Of a stretch of 64,000 bases of DNA, positions 18,385 through 26,397 are shown piece by piece. The position numbers and the translations under genes are program-made. The notes under the pieces were generated by a model. The model saw only the letters and a list, made by a program, of their open reading frames with translations, ran no database searches and was not told where the DNA came from. Position 1 is the first letter of the stretch, and each line of letters starts with the position of its first letter. The DNA comes from Anaerostipes butyraticus (GTDB taxonomy: Bacteria > Bacillota > Clostridia > Lachnospirales > Lachnospiraceae), in assembly GCF_016586355.1 (NCBI RefSeq), contig NZ_BLYI01000027.1, positions 248,001-312,000 on the forward strand, read 5' to 3'.

Positions 18385-20144
18385 GCTGTCTCACCTGCTT
18401 TCCATTCAACGGACTGGCTGTATTGACGCCACATCCGAGCATATTCTCCATTTTTCTTTAACAATTCCTTATGGGAACCTGCTTCCAGGATCCTGCCGTC
18501 ATCGATCACATAAATACAATCTGCATTTACAATGGTGGACAAACGGTGTGCAATCATGATCGTTGTTTTATTTTGGGACAGTTCCCGGATTGCTCTCTGC
18601 ATCAGCAGTTCATTGTCGCTGTCCGCATATGCCGTTGCTTCGTCAAGAAGCAGGATCGGCGCATTTTTAAGAATCGCTCTGGCAAGAGTCATTCGCTGAG
18701 TTTCTCCGCCGGACAGGTAAACGCCGCTGCTTCCAATCTCTGTATCCAGTCCCTGCGGAAATTTCTCCAGTATTTCCATGCACTGCGCCTTTTTGGCAGC
18801 TTCCAGAACAGCCGGATCATCTGCTTCCAGCCCCATTTTGATATTTTCTCTCAGCGTTTTTTTCAGGAGCCGGTTATCCTGGAACACGAAAGAAACCTGA
18901 TCCATCAGTTCTTCTTCTGTCATATTTTTTACATTCACACCGCCAATCAAAACAGCTCCTTCTGTCACGTCATAAAATCTTGGGATCAGAGAGACCAGCG
19001 TCGATTTGCCGCCTCCACTCTTTCCTACAAATGCCACCGTGGTACTCTCTTTTATCTCCAGGCTGATATCGTGAAGCACTTCCGCTTCGCTTCCCGGATA
19101 GGTAAAGGACACGTGATCAAATACAATATCGTGATTCTTTATCTTCCGGCCCTTTTCCGGATACTGAAATGCTTTTTCTTTTGTAATCCCTTCCATTCTC
19201 TGCACCGCGTCTTTTGCCAGCATGTTATTTTCACTGGCAAACATCATTTTATTGGCAGTAACCGCTACGATCGGGGTAAAGATCACATAAAACATAAAAT
19301 CCGGCATCAGCGCTCCTGCGTCGAATCCATAAGCTATAAGCAGCGCCATGGTTCCAATCAAAAAGACAAATACGCTGTTGATCAATGTTGTAAACAGCGT
19401 CATCGGCATCCTCATCTGGTTGGTATACCCAAGAGCAAATTTCTCATAATTTTTAATCGACTTATAAAATCGCTCAAAAGAATACACTGTCTGCTGAAAT
19501 GTTTTTACTACAGGAATCCCCCGGATGTATTCCACCGCTTCATTGCTCATTCCCTCCAGGGCATCCATATAAGCTTTCATAGATTCCTGCAGTCCCTTTC
19601 CAACCATCTTCATCATATTTAGGAAAGCAAAAATAAGAGCGATCAGAACTGCTGCACCGAATCTCCAGTTAAAGACAAACAGACAGATCAGGACTCCGAT
19701 CACTGTCGTCATAAGCTGGACACTGTCCGGCAGCTGATGCGCCAGATATGTCTCAGTGGAAGCGGCGGATTCATCGATGATCTTACGCAGTTTTCCGCTT
19801 CCTTCTTTTGAAAAGTATCCCAGCGGCAGTGTAACCACATGGTGCATGGCCGTTTTTCTCATATTTGCCGCAATCCGAAATGCCGCAAGATGAGAACACA
19901 GCAGCGATGCTACATAAATAAGGATTCCTGCTGCCGCGCTTATCAGTGCGTACCAGCCATATTTTGCCGCGTCTGCCGCCTGCCCAAAATCAGGATACAC
20001 TTTTAAAATTTCTTCCACTACTTTCCAGATCCACAGAAACGGCATCAGCAGAAATACCGCACTGATAAAAGAAAAAAGCAGTGAGAGCATCGTCAGATAC
20101 TTATGTCTGCCTGCATATGCAAACAGTGATCTTAATACTGACAT
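18381..20144 (-). CDS. ABC transporter, fused permease and ATP-binding protein (first subunit)
   Basis: 587 residues with the same exporter-type layout as the next gene: membrane helices up to about residue 310, then Walker A GKSGGGKST, signature LSGGETQRMTLARAIL, Walker B ILLLDEATAYAD (the catalytic Glu is present) and MIAHRLSTI. AAAAGGAGGAG precedes ATG 20144. A palindrome shared with the eno-ahpC operon lies 22 bases upstream of the start codon, so this two-gene operon is probably under the same regulator. AraC lies upstream on the same strand with an 86-base gap. Confidence 0.92.
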   Translation of the reverse strand: MSVLRSLFAYAGRHKYLTMLSLLFSFISAVFLLMPFLWIWKVVEEILKVYPDFGQAADAAKYGWYALISAAAGILIYVASLLCSHLAAFRIAANMRKTAMHHVVTLPLGYFSKEGSGKLRKIIDESAASTETYLAHQLPDSVQLMTTVIGVLICLFVFNWRFGAAVLIALIFAFLNMMKMVGKGLQESMKAYMDALEGMSNEAVEYIRGIPVVKTFQQTVYSFERFYKSIKNYEKFALGYTNQMRMPMTLFTTLINSVFVFLIGTMALLIAYGFDAGALMPDFMFYVIFTPIVAVTANKMMFASENNMLAKDAVQRMEGITKEKAFQYPEKGRKIKNHDIVFDHVSFTYPGSEAEVLHDISLEIKESTTVAFVGKSGGGKSTLVSLIPRFYDVTEGAVLIGGVNVKNMTEEELMDQVSFVFQDNRLLKKTLRENIKMGLEADDPAVLEAAKKAQCMEILEKFPQGLDTEIGSSGVYLSGGETQRMTLARAILKNAPILLLDEATAYADSDNELLMQRAIRELSQNKTTIMIAHRLSTIVNADCIYVIDDGRILEAGSHKELLKKNGEYARMWRQYSQSVEWKAGETA

Positions 20145-20165
20145 TGAAATATCTCCTCCTTTTTT

Positions 20166-20183
20166 AGTTAGCTTTTACTAACT
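20166..20183 (-). promoter_or_regulatory. palindromic operator upstream of ABC transporter operon
   Basis: The sequence AGTTAG-CTTTTA-CTAACT is a perfect inverted repeat with 6-base spacing, identical in its arms to the site upstream of eno at 16555-16572. It ends about 22 bases before the start codon of the first ABC gene. No clear -35/-10 pair could be assigned nearby. Confidence 0.65.
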
Positions 20184-20229
20184 TTATGGTAGAAGTGTAT
20201 CTCTCTCCGCTGCTTTTTTCTACTCCATT

Positions 20230-21186
20230 TTATTGAAATCCATCCATTTTAATATGGGACTTCCGATACTTCTGAGGTGTTATGCCAAAAGATTTTACAA
20301 ATGCTTCCGTATATTTGCTCGGATTGGAATATCCCACCTGATTTGCTATTTCCAGAATACTCTGTCCGGTTTCCAGAAGAAGTTTTGCGCTGCATTCCAT
20401 CCGGTACTCTTTCAGCCATCGATATATGGCAACCCCATAAATATCTTTGAATGTCTTTCGAAGAGTGTGAACATTGATATGATAGGCTTCTGCCAGTTTC
20501 CGGATGTCATGATGCTCCGATAAATGCTCCGCCATATACTTCTTCATTTCCTTTATCAGCTCAATCTGCTTTCTCGGATAATAACTTCTGCTTCTCTGAG
20601 GAATTTTAAAATCCGTATTGGATAAAAACAGCAGAAGCTCCAGTACTTTGATCTTCAAATAATCCAATTTGATATTTTCTTCTACTTCATACATTTCCAA
20701 AAAGATATGCTGAATCTGATCAGTCGCTCCAAACAAGACAAGATTATGACTGCTTAACAGCCTTTGCTCCAGTTCCTCCAGGTCAATATGGAAATAAGAA
20801 AGAACAGGATTCTCCACCGCCCGCTCCAGATCAATCAGAATTTCCATTCCTTCATAATATCCAAGAGGAAAAGATTCATCCCCCCTGTCCATCGACCATT
20901 TACTGACTGATAATTCACCGGGAGATAAATACGCATAATATTTCTTATCCAGCATGCCCTCATATTTTCCGCGCAGACAGTGATTGATTTCAATATGCCG
21001 TTTTTCTCCGGTACTGTTCGATGGCGTATCAAAACTGTGAAACCGGTTATGGATGACCTGGATCCCCGGATACACAATCATGCAGTCCATTACCGCATCC
21101 CCGGAAATTCCTCCAACATAATATTTTGTTTCATAAGAATTCACCTGCTTTTTCTTCACAACAGGTATTACCGCATCTTCCAGCAT
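20230..21186 (-). CDS. AraC family transcriptional regulator
   Basis: About 318 residues. The C-terminal DNA-binding domain has both helix-turn-helix motifs: IRKLAEAYHINVHTLRKTFKDIYGVAIYRWLKEYRM and ILEIANQVGYSNPSKYTEAFVKSFGITPQKYRK. The N-terminal half lacks a cupin signature and looks like the PchR group (LRGKYEGMLDKKYYAYLSPGELSVSKW), whose members sense ferric siderophores or related ligands. The start at 21186 has GAGGGG upstream and lies just past the CYTH gene stop; a start at 21204 would overlap it. It probably activates the ABC operon just downstream. Confidence 0.88.
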   Translation of the reverse strand: MLEDAVIPVVKKKQVNSYETKYYVGGISGDAVMDCMIVYPGIQVIHNRFHSFDTPSNSTGEKRHIEINHCLRGKYEGMLDKKYYAYLSPGELSVSKWSMDRGDESFPLGYYEGMEILIDLERAVENPVLSYFHIDLEELEQRLLSSHNLVLFGATDQIQHIFLEMYEVEENIKLDYLKIKVLELLLFLSNTDFKIPQRSRSYYPRKQIELIKEMKKYMAEHLSEHHDIRKLAEAYHINVHTLRKTFKDIYGVAIYRWLKEYRMECSAKLLLETGQSILEIANQVGYSNPSKYTEAFVKSFGITPQKYRKSHIKMDGFQ

Positions 21187-21187
21187 A

Positions 21188-21748
21188 TCAGCCCCTCTTT
21201 CCAAACAGCATGGACAGATAAGATGTCCTGACGGTCTGCTCCATTTTATATCCGATCGCTCGCAGAACCCGGCTAATTTTTTCCAGACATTCTTCCCTCT
21301 GATTCTCTCTTTCTGCTATGATCTCCAGTTCCAGAAATTCTCCCAGTCCTTCCACCCGGTCTGCAGCTGCCGTGATCTCCCCATTAGAGAGTGTACGCCT
21401 TGTTTTGATGACCTGAATGCTCAGCGGTTCAAATCCCAGTTCTTTTAAGATTCCTTCTATGATTTCCGGCTCCCGGATCTCTGTTTCCAGTTCTTTTCTT
21501 GCCATGGAGATCTGATCTAATTTTGCTCCTTTGCAGTTCAGCTGAGCCCATTCTTCACCTGTCTGCATATTCCGGCTTCTGCGAATTCTCAGGGCCTTGT
21601 CTTTTTCCTTCATATCATAATATGGACTATTAAAGTACGTATCTTCTTCCCGGCAAACCTCTGTTTCCTGAAATCCTTCCTGTTTCAGCCGTTTTATCAC
21701 TATTTCCAGATCATTCACAGGAATTTTAATTTCTGCTTCCAGTGCCAT
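21188..21748 (-). CDS. CYTH domain protein (class IV adenylate cyclase / triphosphatase fold)
   Basis: 186 residues. The N-terminal EAEIKI gives the ExExK signature of the CYTH tunnel fold, followed by YFNSPYYDMKEKDKALRIRRS (basic tunnel strands), WAQLNCKGAKLD and late acidic metal ligands in LGEFLELEI. The length and order fit CyaB-type class IV adenylate cyclases or ThTPase-like triphosphatases. Sequence does not separate these. GGAGGCAGAATGAA precedes the ATG. Its stop lies two bases before the AraC start, so the two are co-transcribed. Confidence 0.85.
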   Translation of the reverse strand: MALEAEIKIPVNDLEIVIKRLKQEGFQETEVCREEDTYFNSPYYDMKEKDKALRIRRSRNMQTGEEWAQLNCKGAKLDQISMARKELETEIREPEIIEGILKELGFEPLSIQVIKTRRTLSNGEITAAADRVEGLGEFLELEIIAERENQREECLEKISRVLRAIGYKMEQTVRTSYLSMLFGKRG

Positions 21749-21848
21749 TTCATTCTGCCTCCTGCTGCAATATATTTATTTATGGTTAATATCTCTTGTT
21801 TTTAAATTATCGTATCTTATTACATTGTCAGAATCAAGCATAAACAAT

Positions 21849-22298
21849 TCAAAGCACATGAATTCCTCTGTGTTCCACTGACGTGGAGAATACGATCAGG
21901 GTTTTTGTTCTTCCAAATCTCTGCAGTTCTCCGATAAACTGATCCAGTTCTACCGTGCTTCTGAATAACACTTCCAGGATCATGGAATAATCGCCGGTCA
22001 CACAATTGCACTCAATCACATTCGGACACGCTTTTACATAGGGATAGAATTCTTTTTTATCTTCCGGTGCAACTTCCAGATTGATAAATGCTTTTATATA
22101 GTATCCCAGTGCCTCCGGATTGATCTGCGCCTGATATCCTGTGATAATTCCTTCTTTTTCCATCTTTTCAATTCTTGCGGATACAGCCGGTGTGGACAAA
22201 TAGACCTGATTTGCAATTTCCTTTAAAGGTGTTTTTGCGTTTTCCTGCAGGATTTTCAGTATTGTCTGATCGATTTTGTCCAAAATGTCTTTTTTCAT
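21849..22298 (-). CDS. Lrp/AsnC family transcriptional regulator
   Basis: 149 residues. The N-terminal helix-turn-helix (DQTILKILQENAKTPLKEIANQVYLSTPAVSARIEKMEKEGIITGYQ) is followed by the RAM ligand-binding domain (INLEVAPEDKKEFYPYVKACPNVIECNCVTGDYSMILEVLFRSTVELDQFIGELQRFG). Such proteins usually sense an amino acid. It is divergent from gdhA and so may control it and itself. Its mRNA has a long leader with a tiny ORF and a terminator hairpin (see separate entries), indicating attenuation. GAAGGAGAAGTGAC precedes the ATG. Confidence 0.93.
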   Translation of the reverse strand: MKKDILDKIDQTILKILQENAKTPLKEIANQVYLSTPAVSARIEKMEKEGIITGYQAQINPEALGYYIKAFINLEVAPEDKKEFYPYVKACPNVIECNCVTGDYSMILEVLFRSTVELDQFIGELQRFGRTKTLIVFSTSVEHRGIHVL

Positions 22299-22330
22299 CG
22301 TATGTCACTTCTCCTTCTATCCTGGTTTAT

Positions 22331-22399
22331 TTAAAATACCGGATCTCCTTTTGCCCAGCAAAAGAAAAAGGCGTTCCACCACTTTGGTGGATACGCCAT
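22331..22399 (-). CDS. 22-residue leader peptide ORF, Trp/Phe-rich
   Basis: The ORF runs from ATG 22399 to TAA 22331 within the 5' leader of the Lrp-family gene. It encodes MAYPPKWWNA, then FFFCWAKGDP and VF: three Trp and four Phe in 22 residues. GAGAGG lies four bases upstream of its ATG. The start of the ORF forms the terminator hairpin itself and the U-tract is translated as Phe codons, so ribosome progress should affect termination. There are 30 bases from the predicted transcription start to the ATG. Confidence 0.5.
   Translation of the reverse strand: MAYPPKWWNAFFFCWAKGDPVF
22360..22397 (-). terminator. intrinsic terminator in the leader of the Lrp-family gene (attenuator)
   Basis: On the minus strand GGCGT-A-TCCACCA pairs with TGGTGGA-ACGCC over the three-base loop AAG (12 pairs with one bulged A), directly followed by TTTTTCTTTT. 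It lies between the predicted promoter at 22464 and the Lrp-family start codon at 22298, so it can only act as an attenuator. Confidence 0.75.
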
Positions 22400-22435
22400 T
22401 GTACCTCTCACATTCTGTAATTATTTTACATTTTC

Positions 22436-22464
22436 AGGATAACAGTCTGTTTTCTAATTGTCAA
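22436..22464 (-). promoter_or_regulatory. strong promoter of the Lrp-family gene
   Basis: TTGACA (22464-22459) and TATCCT (22441-22436) with a 17-base spacer on the minus strand. The predicted transcript starts near 22429, giving a leader of about 130 bases. Confidence 0.8.
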
Positions 22465-22561
22465 TGCCGGTTCATTTTTTTATGAAAAGATCCTCTTTTG
22501 CCTTTTGTTTTTAAGTATTTTTTTCAAATCCCTGATTATTTTTTGTTGTTTTTTGCTTTTC

Positions 22562-22590
22562 TTGACTTTCTTTCTGCAAAAGTTTTACGA
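22562..22590 (+). promoter_or_regulatory. probable gdhA promoter
   Basis: TTGACT and, 17 bases downstream, TTACGA precede gdhA by about 50 bases on the plus strand. The upstream stretch is very T-rich, which could act as an UP-like element. The rest of the 340-base gdhA/Lrp intergenic region is the Lrp leader described above. Confidence 0.45.
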
Positions 22591-22639
22591 TTTCTATAGT
22601 TGATGCGCACCAATGAATCTACAACCAAGGAGAACAAAC

Positions 22640-23899
22640 ATGTCACACACTTATGACCCGTACACAAATGTAATTGACACTATGACAAAAGCAATGGAAA
22701 TCGGCCATATTGACCAGTCCATGTTCGAAATATTAAAAAATCCTCAGCGCGAGACCAAAGTCTATCTTCCCGTGGAGATGGATGATGGAAGCGTAAAAGT
22801 TTTTGAGGGATACAGGGTGCAGCATTCCAACATCCGCGGTCCTTTTAAAGGAGGAATCCGCTATCACCAGGATTGTAATTTAAATGAAGTAAAAGCACTG
22901 GCCACATGGATGACGCTGAAATGCGCTGTTGCGGATATTCCATACGGCGGCGCTAAAGGCGGCATCAAGGTAGATCCTCACACCCTTTCCAAAAGAGAGC
23001 TCAGAAGCCTTACCCGCCGCTATACCTTTGCCATTGCCCCGATCATCGGTTCCGATACTGATATTCCTTCGCCGGACGTAAATACCAATCCCCAGACCAT
23101 GGCCTGGGTTCTGGACACCTACAGTCAGCTTAAAGGCCATCCATGTCCGGGCGTTGTAACCGGAAAACCAGTGGAACTTGCCGGTTCCAGAGGAAGGAAT
23201 TTCGCTACCGGCCGCGGTGTTGTGATCAGCACCAAACTTCTTCTCGCCAGAGAAGGAAAACAGCTTGCAGGAACTACCGCTGCAATTCAGGGAATGGGAA
23301 ATGTAGGGGCAAACGCTGCCCGTGTATTTTACCACAGAGGGGTGAAAGTCGTTGCCATCAGTGATATTTCCGGAGGTCTTTTTTGTGAGGATGGTCTTGA
23401 TATCGATACTATTTCTGTTTTTCTGGAAAAAGAAAATGCACTTTTAAAGGACTATGACGCACCGGGCATCCGGCATATTTCCAACGAAGAAGTTCTGACC
23501 TGTCCATGCGATGTTCTTGTCCCGGCTGCCATGGAAAATCAGATTACAGAACAAAACGCAGATCAGCTCCGCTGCTCTTATATTGTAGAAGCCGCCAACG
23601 GTCCAACTACAGAAGAAGCAGACGCTATACTGGAAAAAAGAGGCATTACACTGATTCCTGATATTTTTGCCAACAGCGGCGGCGTCATTGTTTCTTACTT
23701 CGAGTGGGTTCAAAATATACAGGAACTGACCTGGGACCGTGATCAGGTTAATAAAATGCTGGAAAAACTTATGAGCAGATCTTTTCAGAGCATTCTGGAT
23801 GTAACCGAAGAATGTCACTGTTCTTTCCGTATGGCCGCATATATCGTGGCTCTTCGAAAACTCGTTTATACCGAACAGATCAAGGGAATTTTCCCGTAA
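22640..23899 (+). CDS. gdhA: glutamate dehydrogenase
   Basis: 419 residues; reversible deamination of glutamate to 2-oxoglutarate. The substrate motif VADIPYGGAKGGIKVDP contains the catalytic lysine, and the nucleotide-binding glycine motif is AAIQGMGNVGANAARVFY, followed by ISDISGG. The overall length and N-terminus (SHTYDPYTNVIDTMTKAMEIGHIDQSMFEILKNPQRETKVYLPVEMDDG) are of the NAD-dependent clostridial/archaeal type (Glu/Leu/Phe/Val family, about 420 residues). AAGGAG lies seven bases before ATG 22640; an upstream in-frame ATG at 22613 lacks this. It is one of few plus-strand genes here and diverges from the Lrp-family regulator. Confidence 0.95.
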   Translation: MSHTYDPYTNVIDTMTKAMEIGHIDQSMFEILKNPQRETKVYLPVEMDDGSVKVFEGYRVQHSNIRGPFKGGIRYHQDCNLNEVKALATWMTLKCAVADIPYGGAKGGIKVDPHTLSKRELRSLTRRYTFAIAPIIGSDTDIPSPDVNTNPQTMAWVLDTYSQLKGHPCPGVVTGKPVELAGSRGRNFATGRGVVISTKLLLAREGKQLAGTTAAIQGMGNVGANAARVFYHRGVKVVAISDISGGLFCEDGLDIDTISVFLEKENALLKDYDAPGIRHISNEEVLTCPCDVLVPAAMENQITEQNADQLRCSYIVEAANGPTTEEADAILEKRGITLIPDIFANSGGVIVSYFEWVQNIQELTWDRDQVNKMLEKLMSRSFQSILDVTEECHCSFRMAAYIVALRKLVYTEQIKGIFP

Positions 23900-23974
23900 A
23901 AGAATACTGTCTTCCGAATACAGAAGATCGTAATTTCCTGCTCTGTTCCCAAATTCTTTTTATACATTTGAACT

Positions 23975-24038
23975 GCAAAACAGGCATTCCCTCTGCTGCT
24001 TCTGCCTTTCGCAGACAGCATGGAAATGCCTGTTTTGC
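23975..24038 (+). terminator. gdhA terminator
   Basis: GCAAAACAGGCATTCC pairs with GGAAATGCCTGTTTTGC (one bulge) around a branched loop, 76 bases after the gdhA stop. The A-rich left arm lets it act in either direction, so it may also serve the minus-strand NTF2-like gene ending at 24055. Confidence 0.65.
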
Positions 24039-24054
24039 TGTATTTCAGGATATA

Positions 24055-24339
24055 TCAAAACGTTGAAGCTTTTGCGCTTGTGATCATCCAGATATTATTT
24101 TCTTTTTTCAGGGAACAGTTAATCTGCAGGCGCCATGTATTCCATCTGCCTCCAAATACCGATGCATGAACCAGGCTCTTCCCGGTCAGTTCTGCCTCAT
24201 TCTCATGAAGGCGGACATCAATAGATCGATGGCGGACAGAGTCATAGTTAAGCGTTCCATTCTGAACTGCCTGAATAAATTCTTCCTTTGTCTGGTACAT
24301 TTGTATATAACGGTTTCTGATTTTATCTTTATCTGACAT
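24055..24339 (-). CDS. NTF2-like / DUF4440-type protein, N-terminally short
   Basis: 94 residues that match the C-terminal two-thirds of SnoaL/DUF4440-like NTF2-fold proteins: QTKEEFIQAVQNGTLNYDSV, the strand VRLHENEAELTGKSLVHASVFGGRWNTWRLQINCSLKKE and IWMITSAKASTF. Full-length members have about 35 more N-terminal residues that build the first helices, and these are absent. The ATG overlaps the stop of the upstream SDR gene, so it is still translationally coupled. It may be a degraded gene or a shortened functional one. Confidence 0.65.
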   Translation of the reverse strand: MSDKDKIRNRYIQMYQTKEEFIQAVQNGTLNYDSVRHRSIDVRLHENEAELTGKSLVHASVFGGRWNTWRLQINCSLKKENNIWMITSAKASTF

Positions 24340-25174
24340 TTGATTCCTCTGGTTTCAGCGGTCCATAGAAATAAGATGCTGTTGCACCGCCATCGATCAG
24401 GAAATCTGAACCGGTAATGAAGGCCCCTTTATCGCTCATCAGCAGTTCTGCCACATTGGCAACTTCATCTGCGGTTCCCGGACGTCCGGCAGGGCATTTT
24501 GCAAACATATTTTTATAGAAATCACCACGCGGACCATTGAACTCATCGATTGCCAGCGGCGTCACAATGATTCCCGGAGAGATAGAATTAACACGGGCTC
24601 CTTTTTCTCCCCATTTCACAGACTCTGCCATCACTCGTTTTTCATTGCAGCGTTTTGCCATCTGATAAGCATGCAGTGTATCTTTGATATTTTCCGGCTG
24701 GAGAATTTCCAGATTTAATAATTCTTCTGTTGGAGTACCTGCAAGCTGCTCGTCTTCTTCCGGGGTAAGCGCCGGCATTCTATGTCCGGACTGGCTGGAA
24801 ATCGTAACTCCCACGCCGCCTTCTTTGATGACTTTTCCGACTTCCTCCAGAAGAACAGCCGTTCCATATAAATCAACTTTTAAGATAGCTTCAATCGGAG
24901 CCTGACTTGGAGATACCCCCGCCGCATTAACAAGCATCGTAATATCACCATATTCCTGTGCTTTTGCAATCAGATTTTTGATAGATTCCCTTGAAGAAAG
25001 ATCCATTTCCATGGCTTCTGCATCAAATCCGGCCTCCGTCATAATTTTCGCGATTACCTGTGCATTTTCCGGTTTTTTATCTCCGATCACAATTTTCTTT
25101 CCATATCCCATACGACGCGCGATTGCCATTCCAATCTGCCCTGCGCCTGTTAAAATCATTACATCTTTTTTCAT
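24329..25174 (-). CDS. short-chain dehydrogenase/reductase
   Basis: 281 residues. The cofactor motif is ILTGAGQIGMAIARRM, followed by VNAAGVSPSQ (NAG-like motif), SSQSGH with the catalytic Ser, YQMAK as the YxxxK motif, and NSISPGIIVTPLA. The insertion between the catalytic Ser and Tyr (about 40 residues, rich in E/L) is longer than usual. NAD(P)-dependent oxidoreduction of an unknown alcohol or ketone. AAAGGGTGTATATTTC precedes the ATG. Its promoter has a LysR-type box identical in placement to that of the CMD gene at 28530, so the LysR encoded just upstream probably controls both. Confidence 0.9.
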   Translation of the reverse strand: MKKDVMILTGAGQIGMAIARRMGYGKKIVIGDKKPENAQVIAKIMTEAGFDAEAMEMDLSSRESIKNLIAKAQEYGDITMLVNAAGVSPSQAPIEAILKVDLYGTAVLLEEVGKVIKEGGVGVTISSQSGHRMPALTPEEDEQLAGTPTEELLNLEILQPENIKDTLHAYQMAKRCNEKRVMAESVKWGEKGARVNSISPGIIVTPLAIDEFNGPRGDFYKNMFAKCPAGRPGTADEVANVAELLMSDKGAFITGSDFLIDGGATASYFYGPLKPEESNVR

Positions 25175-25215
25175 GAAATATACACCCTTTCTTGTTTTAT
25201 TTCTTTTGTTACTTC

Positions 25216-25281
25216 TATTTTAATATTTCCGAAAAAATCAGCAATCTCGATTCAAAATAGTCTCCATAAGTAAAACTTATG
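25216..25281 (-). promoter_or_regulatory. LysR-type box and promoter of the SDR gene
   Basis: The palindrome CATAAGTAAAACTTATG (25265-25281) lies upstream of a promoter TTGCTG (25244-25239), 17-base spacer, AAAATA (25221-25216). The box centre is 64 bases upstream of the expected transcription start, the usual place for a LysR recognition site. The same box and spacing occur at 29356-29421. Confidence 0.65.
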
Positions 25282-25308
25282 AATCGTATGGCACATAAAT
25301 CGTATGAA

Positions 25309-25347
25309 GACAGAAAGAGCAGGACTTTCGTATCGAACGTCCTGCTC
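25309..25347 (-). terminator. terminator of LysR gene
   Basis: GAGCAGGAC pairs with GTCCTGCTC over a 13-base loop, followed on the minus strand by TTTCTGTC. It is 17 bases after the LysR stop and separates this gene from the SDR promoter. Confidence 0.65.
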
Positions 25348-25363
25348 CTGATCACTCCTGATT

Positions 25364-26254
25364 CTATTTGTCATGAAGAAGTTTTCGCAGCATCTGCGCG
25401 AACTCTTCAATATAATAATTGGTCTGTTCCTTTCGCCAGAAAACACAGTAATTACGCTGCAGTTTTCTGCCGTTCTGCACGATCGGAAGCCTTCGGACCG
25501 CCGCTCCCGGAGGCGGCAGGGTTCCCACACTTTCAATCGGCAGAAATCCCCGGTTCCCGGCTACCATCAGCCGCCCTTCTTCCAGATTCTCCGCAAACAA
25601 AAACGTTCCGCCAAATCCAAGGGTATTCTGGAAATAATCTTTCTCTGTATTTTGCTGTTCCTTTGAGGCAATCAGGATACATGGCGTCCGCTTCAGACTG
25701 TCCACTTCAATCACCTCCTGCTGACTGGCCGGATTCCGCACGGATATTTCCGCGTAACAGTCACACTGAAGCAGCTGATAATTGGCATACTGCTCGGAAA
25801 ACGCTCTTCTCTGGTCACTTAAAATCAGATCCACGCCCCCAAAACGCAGCAGATCGTACAATTCCTCGTGGGTTCCATTGACAATACTGATCGCTGTTTC
25901 CGGATACAGCTGCGAAAACTCCGCAACTGCCTGATAAAGTTCCTGACCGCTGTACCCACGCAGATAGCCGATTCGAAGTTCCGACTCATCATCCTGTCCG
26001 ATCCGGATGGTCTCTTTCCGGATGGTCTCCACTTCATCCAATATTCCCTTGCTCTGGCTGTAAAAATATTCTCCTGCAGGAGTCAGAGAAAATTTACGTT
26101 TTTCTCTGTGGATCAATTCGACACCCAGTTCTTTTTCCAGTGAACGAATCTGCTGGGAAATGGCGGACTGAGAGATATAGCACTGTTCTGCTGCTTCTGT
26201 GAAACTATTGCAGTCCACAACCGCAGTAAAATATTTCATCTGTCGAAACAGCAA
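25364..26254 (-). CDS. LysR family transcriptional regulator
   Basis: About 296 residues. The N-terminal winged helix-turn-helix MKYFTAVVDCNSFTEAAEQCYISQSAISQQIRSLEKELGVELIHREKRKFSLTPAGEYF is canonical, with a C-terminal periplasmic-binding-like effector domain. Start: TTG at 26254 giving (M)LFRQMKYF, the normal family start, with GGTGG upstream; the ATG at 26281 would add nine unusual residues. It is upstream of the SDR gene, whose promoter has a LysR-like box, and is insulated from it by a terminator. Confidence 0.9.
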   Translation of the reverse strand: MLFRQMKYFTAVVDCNSFTEAAEQCYISQSAISQQIRSLEKELGVELIHREKRKFSLTPAGEYFYSQSKGILDEVETIRKETIRIGQDDESELRIGYLRGYSGQELYQAVAEFSQLYPETAISIVNGTHEELYDLLRFGGVDLILSDQRRAFSEQYANYQLLQCDCYAEISVRNPASQQEVIEVDSLKRTPCILIASKEQQNTEKDYFQNTLGFGGTFLFAENLEEGRLMVAGNRGFLPIESVGTLPPPGAAVRRLPIVQNGRKLQRNYCVFWRKEQTNYYIEEFAQMLRKLLHDK

Positions 26255-26397
26255 ACAACCACCTTTCCTTTCATTGACCATTCATTATCGTATCATTTAC
26301 ACTGTATCAAAGAAATGTATCCTTCGTCAATGAAAAGAACTTTTTCTCTAACTGTTTTTTCCGGCTTCGTATGCCTGAGTCATCGCCGGGTTATCCT

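Noticed and set aside
18471-19622. 383-codon plus-strand frame
   Set aside because: It is fully antisense to a well-supported ABC transporter gene, has Cys/His/Phe-rich unlikely composition and no ribosome binding site.
22370-22397. Hairpin read as a plus-strand terminator or riboswitch of gdhA
   Set aside because: No T-tract follows on the plus strand and it lies upstream of the gdhA promoter; the T-tract is on the minus strand.
22880-23335. Minus-strand frame within gdhA
   Set aside because: Antisense shadow of gdhA; composition is not protein-like.
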